35,095 bases of DNA from a virus, in the IMG/VR virus record IMGVR_UViG_3300018083_000078, positions 1 through 35,095 of that record; one strand, 5' to 3'. Shown here piece by piece: positions 30,905-35,095 of the stretch. The first letter of the stretch is position 1. Every line of letters begins with the position of its first letter. The position numbers and the translations under genes are program-made. The notes beneath the pieces were generated by a model. That model was not told where the DNA came from, searched no databases, and saw only the letters and a list, made by a program, of their open reading frames with translations.

Positions 30905-31716
30905 TTCGTCTTGCCTCCTTGACCGTAGATATCACCCAAGATCTTCTCGATGTTGGGATGGTCGATGTACGGAACCATGAGCCCGTACCTATCCTTCGTA
31001 AGGTAGCGCTCGCTCGCGCCTAGCTGTAGGCGAGTGCGAATAACTCGTGGTCTCTTCTTCTGTCCCTCCTTCCTGGGGCCATATACTGTCGTTGAGCTCA
31101 GGTATCCAATCATACCAACCGCTGCTTCCAGCGTCTTGGCGATACCCGGCGAACACTCTGGTGAGGAGAAGATCTCGATATCCTCATCCTCGTCATCTCC
31201 TGTAGCCTTCTTACGCTCGAGGGCTGTGAAGATCACGTTCATAGGAAGGTTACGGAAATTGATGATCTGTGTCTTCATCAATTCATTTACCTTACCGTAA
31301 ATTTGCCGCGACGCCATGTCCGGATCCCTACTCGCGTCCCTTGATCGCTCGTCACCGAGCACGAACTTCATGCACAGGTTCTGTAGCGAAGTAACTCCAT
31401 CTAGCGCGACGGTAAGAAAGTCATGATCGCCAGACTCGAGGAACCAGTAGATGTCGTTGATCTCCTGCCAATAGTGGACGTAGAAGGTCTGTGGGTCAAT
31501 GTCATTACGGACTGAGTCAGTGCCCTCATCGTTCACGTCTATCAGCAGAACACGCGGAGCAGTAGCAGCGAGTCTAGTCTTGCCTACCCCTGACCTCCCA
31601 TAGATGCAAGCTCTGTATCGCTTCGGCCGTTTGGAGGCCGGCATGATCTGCTTCTTGATCTTGAGGTTATGCTTGGATAGATCAGCAGGCTTGTTACTCG
31701 ATTTCTTCAGTGCCAT
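30901..31716 (-). CDS. Sak4-like RecA-fold ATPase, 271 aa
   Basis: Walker A is GRSGVGKT at residues 40-47; LLIDVNDEGT (about 57-66) matches the acid strand; Walker B is LTVALDG (D106). NVIFTALERKK follows as the sensor-like strand, typical of AAA_24/Sak4 proteins, which drive single-strand annealing with an SSB. The overlap with the SSB-like gene (ATGA) and with the Cas4-like gene (31694-31716) shows a tight operon. ATG 31716 is used; no ATP-binding residue looks missing. Confidence 0.8.
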   Translation of the reverse strand: MALKKSSNKPADLSKHNLKIKKQIMPASKRPKRYRACIYGRSGVGKTRLAATAPRVLLIDVNDEGTDSVRNDIDPQTFYVHYWQEINDIYWFLESGDHDFLTVALDGVTSLQNLCMKFVLGDERSRDASRDPDMASRQIYGKVNELMKTQIINFRNLPMNVIFTALERKKATGDDEDEDIEIFSSPECSPGIAKTLEAAVGMIGYLSSTTVYGPRKEGQKKRPRVIRTRLQLGASERYLTKDRYGLMVPYIDHPNIEKILGDIYGQGGKTK

Positions 31717-32806
31717 ACCGCTCAGCCTCCATCTTGTAGTTGTGCTTGATAAGAGGCTCTACGTCTAGCCCCTGGAAGTCAGCAACGCACAAGTCGTGGT
31801 AGTCACAGTTCCACTTACAGTTGTAGAGGTAAGTGCGAATGGGGTCACCCCGACGTTCTATCTCACGACACGCGAGAATAAACTCGTGGAACCCAAACTT
31901 CATGCGTGGACCTTCTAGAGGAATGCGTTCGCGCCGGAACCAGAGGACGTCACGGTTCTTCAACTCCTCCAGTTTGTCGCGGTAGCGGTTCTTGACGAAG
32001 CGTTTCCACTCATCGCCATGAGCCCGCTTGATCGCAGCAAGATAGACAGCGTAGGTAGTATCACAACGAGCCAACGACACTGAGCCCGCAGGGCCATACT
32101 TCGTATTGCTCTTGAGGATCGTCGGTTCTGTAGGCACTTTGGTACGGCCGTAGTCGTAGATGAACCCGCCTAGATCGAAGCCCAGCTTCTTCAGGCCCCA
32201 GCCGTAGATGATGTTCTGAGGGCTCATCATTCGCTCGTCGGGGTTTGGGATAGACTTCACCCACTTCCCGTCACGTACCCACAGGTTACCGTATTCGAGG
32301 TCTTCTACCATCAGGTCGATCTTACCCTTCAAGCTACCCTTGAGTCCGAACTTCTTGAGCGGCACAGTGATGATGAACTCGATAGCTGGCTTACCATCCG
32401 GTAGCGTGGCTATCTTGAACCGTTCGTCCTCGTCTTTGTAGTAGCGTAGGTAGCCCGAGAACATATTGGCACACTCGGTAGGGAGATCACCAAGACGTTC
32501 TTTCTCCTCGTCGAATAGCTTGTTGAATTCTGCCGTCAGCTTCTTGTGCCTCTTCTCCCATCCCCCCTTCTTGATGCCTGCAACCTGTAGCCAATGTGCC
32601 TCCTGCAGTTCGTGCATCCATGAGCCCCGTCTCAACCCTACGCCAGGCTTAGTAGCAACAAGCTCACCATCCTTGATACCCATCTCCAGGCGGGGGTAAT
32701 CGTATCGGTAGTAGTACTGTTGCCTACACCGAAGGAACGACTTCACCCGAGACTGATTAAAGGCCTTAGTCGGGGGCAACACGACTTGCTGAGATGAATC
32801 TCTCAA
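31694..32806 (-). CDS. Cas4/RecB-like PD-(D/E)xK nuclease with Fe-S cysteines, 370 aa
   Basis: TTG 32806 has GGAGG 6 nt upstream, so I use that start. C27 (SFLRCRQQYYYRY) together with C330, C334 and C340 (YNCKWNCDYHDLC) gives the four-cysteine cluster of Cas4 and AddB nucleases. H65 lies in GSWMHELQEAHW; GKIDL holds D164; DGK at 179-181 may be the motif III acid-Lys; QNIIYGWGL (Q198) is the QxxxY motif. This predicts 5'- or 3'-resecting exonuclease activity on recombination ends. Motif III is less canonical than usual. Its start lies within the HTH gene's end. Confidence 0.75.
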   Translation of the reverse strand: MRDSSQQVVLPPTKAFNQSRVKSFLRCRQQYYYRYDYPRLEMGIKDGELVATKPGVGLRRGSWMHELQEAHWLQVAGIKKGGWEKRHKKLTAEFNKLFDEEKERLGDLPTECANMFSGYLRYYKDEDERFKIATLPDGKPAIEFIITVPLKKFGLKGSLKGKIDLMVEDLEYGNLWVRDGKWVKSIPNPDERMMSPQNIIYGWGLKKLGFDLGGFIYDYGRTKVPTEPTILKSNTKYGPAGSVSLARCDTTYAVYLAAIKRAHGDEWKRFVKNRYRDKLEELKNRDVLWFRRERIPLEGPRMKFGFHEFILACREIERRGDPIRTYLYNCKWNCDYHDLCVADFQGLDVEPLIKHNYKMEAERYGTEEIE

Positions 32807-32966
32807 GTTCCGCCTCCTCCACTCTCCAACTGTGGTTATTCATCTTGACCCCTGCCATCGTTCCATCTCGACAGTACTTAGCTACTGTCCTCGGCTTGAC
32901 TCCCAGTCGCTCTGCCACCTCCCTGGGCTTCAAGAGTCTAGTTCCACGATTCTTCATACGTGACAT
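32766..32966 (-). CDS. Excisionase/MerR-like HTH protein, 66 aa
   Basis: The sequence KPREVAERLGVKPRTVAKYCRDG followed by SWRVEEAELERFI is the HTH_17 pattern of small excisionase or DNA-binding proteins. Start ATG 32966 (MSRMKNRG) has GGTGGTG upstream; ATG 32957 is an alternative. It overlaps the nuclease gene by 41 bp. No integrase is seen, so it is more likely a regulator or replication accessory than an excisionase. Confidence 0.7.
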   Translation of the reverse strand: MSRMKNRGTRLLKPREVAERLGVKPRTVAKYCRDGTMAGVKMNNHSWRVEEAELERFISASRVAPD

Positions 32967-32993
32967 TATACATCACCACCCTTAGTACTCAAA
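32966..32993 (-). promoter_or_regulatory. Candidate promoter before the HTH gene
   Basis: On the minus strand TTGAGT, 16 bp, TATAAT (32971-32966) lies across the end of the polymerase gene. The -10 overlaps the annotated ATG, so a transcript from it would need the ATG at 32957 or the next gene as its first start. It could drive the HTH and nuclease genes. Weak evidence. Confidence 0.3.
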
Positions 32994-35095
32994 GCCCTCA
33001 GACCAATGTTGGCTAACTTCAATGTCGCAGACAATGGGAACTGATAGCTCGGTGAGGAAGGTCTCCTTGAGCGGTAGGTTCTCAAGGGTGTGCTTGATTA
33101 CTGGTGACCACTTATCGGTCTTATCCTCGGCACATTCGAAGAAGATTCCATCGTGGAGGGTTCCGACCATGAAGCACTCGTTAGGATCCAACACTTTCTG
33201 GAGTTGGACCATTCCAAAGAGCATGAGGTCTGAGGCGGTGCCTTGGACAGGAGAGTTGATAGCCTGCCGAATTGCTTCTCGTTGAACCCCGCTGTCAGGA
33301 GAATGAATATCTGGTAGATGACGCACTCGTCCGAGCGGGCTTTGCACCCATCCGCGTGACCGTACAAGACGCTCTTGACGGTCGTACCAACGCTGTAGAT
33401 CAGGAAACATTGAGAAGTATTGTTCTCTGGCAAGTTCTGCCTCCGCCATAGTGAATGAGACCCCATAGTTCTCGAAAGCATAAGCTTGGAACTTCTTGGG
33501 GTACATGCCGTACAAGAACCCAAAGTTCACTGGCTTAGCCTTCTTCCTCTCCTCACGACCCACATCTTCAGCAGCCTTCCCAGTCAGCGCCATCGCTGTA
33601 ACCATGTGCAAGTCCTCACCCAACTGGAAGGCCCTCATCATCCTTCGTTCTTGGGCACAATGGGCGGCGATGCGTAATTCCACCTGACTGTAGTCTGCTG
33701 AGATGAGTTTGCGCCCAGGAGGAGCGCCAAAGATCGTGCGGATGAAAGGATCTCTGGGGACCTGTTGGAGATCACCGCTAAGTCTTCCCGTGACGGTATT
33801 GTAAAGTTTATACGTAGTATGAATTCTACTTCTTGCATCAAGCCTCCCAACCCATGGTATAAGACAAGTATTCATCCACTTCAACTGCAGTGTACGGTAT
33901 CTCATGAGCGCCTGAATCTGTGGCACTTCATGGTAGTGAAGAAGTACTGCTTCCTTAGTCGACGGATTACCCGTAGCTGTCATCTCCATAGGACTGAGCC
34001 CGAGTCCGCCTCGTTTCTTTGACGAGAAGAGCCAACGTCCAAGTTGCTGGGTAGAATTCGGGTTGCCGGTAAATCCGTTCTTGCCCTTACCCAGCACCTT
34101 CAACTGCTTGTCGATCATACCCTGGAGCTCGTCGATACGATCGTAGGCCCTCTCCTTATTGACGTACCACCCCGCGTACTCCACCTGTTGGATCATGTTT
34201 GAGGCCGGCATCATGAGGTGCTGGAACAGGCGCTTAACTCTCGGTTGCTTCTGAAGCTCAGGTATCAGCTTCTCCCGTAGCTGCCATGTATATCCGGTAT
34301 CAGTGCCGTTGTACCTCATCATGTTCCGCAAGTCTGCACGCATGATGACTTCGGGCTTAAGGTCTAGTCCTCCCTTATAGACGTCTGCTCCAAGGAGTGT
34401 CTGCGATAAGAAGCCCAAGTTCTTAGGACGGTTCTCATCGAGGAGGTGAGCCGCAAGCATAATGTCAAAGGTATGTTCGACAAAGACTCCGGCTCCAGCA
34501 AGCTGCACGTTGTCGTGCTTGCCATTCTGCGCAACCAGTTTAACCCCCGGCCGCTCAAGGACGGGTTTGACATAGGTTCGAAGTAGGCGTTTCCACCCTT
34601 TTCGGAAATCCGAATCAGGGTGAAGGAGTGGGATGACGAAGCACGTTTCTCCGTCAGCACTAATTCCAAGACATAGGATACCCCATCCTCCTTTGAGTCC
34701 AGATTCTGAGCCATACGTGTGTTCAGTCCATGGGACATCTCTGTTCTCCACATCGTAGGAAAGGACAGGTTGCTTCGCAAGGTAGGCGCAGACCGCACGC
34801 AGACTTGACTCTGTGGTCACAGCTCGGGTCTTAACTTCAACTACTGCAAGTGAGCCATCTAGTAGCCGATAGAAGCGCTTGATATCCTCACTGAAGGTCG
34901 ATAGCTGGCCTGGGTTACGGAGCACATAGGCTGGATGAACGGTAGCCATGACGTGCATCTCGTTGGTGATGCCTACACTCTGCTGCTTGTTGGTGAGAGG
35001 AAGAGGAACACCACGCTTCGCCGTGATACCGCTCACCCCATAAACAGCCCCAAGGGCCACGTTGCCTAATAGACGAACTCCGTCGGGCCTAACCG
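32982..35095 (-). CDS. UDG-like domain fused to family A DNA polymerase, N-terminus beyond right edge
   Basis: The frame stays open to the right edge, so GTG 35060 is not the true start; residue numbers here count from it. The first part (LLGNVALGAVYGVSGIT, then HPAYVLR at 42-48) is the C-terminal half of a family 4 uracil-DNA glycosylase-like domain. The exonuclease has SYDVEN (D103, E105), HDN in NGKHDNV (D183) and YNGTD (D254). The polymerase has motif A DYSQVELR (456-463), motif B RKKAKPVNFGFLYG (505-518) with Phe at the sugar-selecting position, and motif C LHDGIFFE (635-642). Motif C has HDG instead of the usual HDE. It is the replicative polymerase; the SPO1 polymerase is a known parallel for the fusion. 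Other replication genes lie next to it. Confidence 0.9.
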   Translation of the reverse strand, partial: VRPDGVRLLGNVALGAVYGVSGITAKRGVPLPLTNKQQSVGITNEMHVMATVHPAYVLRNPGQLSTFSEDIKRFYRLLDGSLAVVEVKTRAVTTESSLRAVCAYLAKQPVLSYDVENRDVPWTEHTYGSESGLKGGWGILCLGISADGETCFVIPLLHPDSDFRKGWKRLLRTYVKPVLERPGVKLVAQNGKHDNVQLAGAGVFVEHTFDIMLAAHLLDENRPKNLGFLSQTLLGADVYKGGLDLKPEVIMRADLRNMMRYNGTDTGYTWQLREKLIPELQKQPRVKRLFQHLMMPASNMIQQVEYAGWYVNKERAYDRIDELQGMIDKQLKVLGKGKNGFTGNPNSTQQLGRWLFSSKKRGGLGLSPMEMTATGNPSTKEAVLLHYHEVPQIQALMRYRTLQLKWMNTCLIPWVGRLDARSRIHTTYKLYNTVTGRLSGDLQQVPRDPFIRTIFGAPPGRKLISADYSQVELRIAAHCAQERRMMRAFQLGEDLHMVTAMALTGKAAEDVGREERKKAKPVNFGFLYGMYPKKFQAYAFENYGVSFTMAEAELAREQYFSMFPDLQRWYDRQERLVRSRGWVQSPLGRVRHLPDIHSPDSGVQREAIRQAINSPVQGTASDLMLFGMVQLQKVLDPNECFMVGTLHDGIFFECAEDKTDKWSPVIKHTLENLPLKETFLTELSVPIVCDIEVSQHWSEGFEY

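Noticed and set aside
32766-32966. Excisionase as evidence of lysogeny
   Set aside because: The HTH fold fits, but no integrase, repressor pair or attachment site is visible, so lysogeny is not supported.

Overview
The window looks like about 35 kb of a double-stranded DNA tailed phage (Caudoviricetes) with moderate GC content. The gene set points to a podovirus-type virion: terminase, a large portal, scaffold, capsid, an adaptor, a nozzle-like protein, fibres and large internal proteins, with no tape measure, tail tube, tail sheath or tail chaperone frameshift. The host cannot be named. A lysozyme-like protein with a signal peptide and a zinc amidase show only that a peptidoglycan-walled bacterium is infected. 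I see no integrase, so a lytic lifestyle is likely but not proven.

Layout. (1) 1-3613, leftward: about fourteen small, tightly packed genes, mostly unknown. They include a two-CxxC zinc ribbon, several Lys/Arg-rich proteins and a gene cut by the left edge. (2) 3614-3835: a divergent control region with a palindrome and a candidate promoter. (3) 3836-4372: a probable small terminase, followed by direct repeats. (4) 4580-5475: an unusual block dense in the palindromic heptamer CGTNACG (20 copies by eye), carrying one leftward gene for a small basic protein and three 28-bp tandem repeats. (5) 5602-29134, rightward late genes: two fibre-like genes that share an N-terminal module, large terminase, amidase, portal, scaffold, capsid, tail adaptor, nozzle-like protein, collagen-like fibre, adhesin-like proteins, three putative internal or ejection proteins, and membrane proteins including a two-TM holin candidate. 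(6) 29135-29339: tandem hairpins and a long inverted repeat where the two transcription directions converge. (7) 29340-35095, leftward: secreted lysozyme, VRR-NUC nuclease, small helical protein, ssDNA-binding-like protein, Sak4-like ATPase, Cas4/RecB-like nuclease, small HTH protein, and a family A DNA polymerase fused to a uracil-DNA-glycosylase-like domain that runs off the right edge.

How it fits together. Both leftward blocks have the same orientation. In a circularly permuted or circularising genome they could be one early/replication arm that starts at the divergent region near 3.7 kb, leaves the window on the left, re-enters on the right and ends at about 29.2 kb. The rightward arm would be the late arm, starting at the same control region and ending at the same convergent terminator. 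Replication probably uses the UDG-PolA fusion together with the Sak4/SSB/Cas4-like/VRR-NUC recombination set.

The strongest candidate for something undescribed is the CGTNACG-dense block beside the terminase genes. Its motif runs through both coding and non-coding DNA, which suggests a DNA-level role such as protein binding, packaging, origin or partition.
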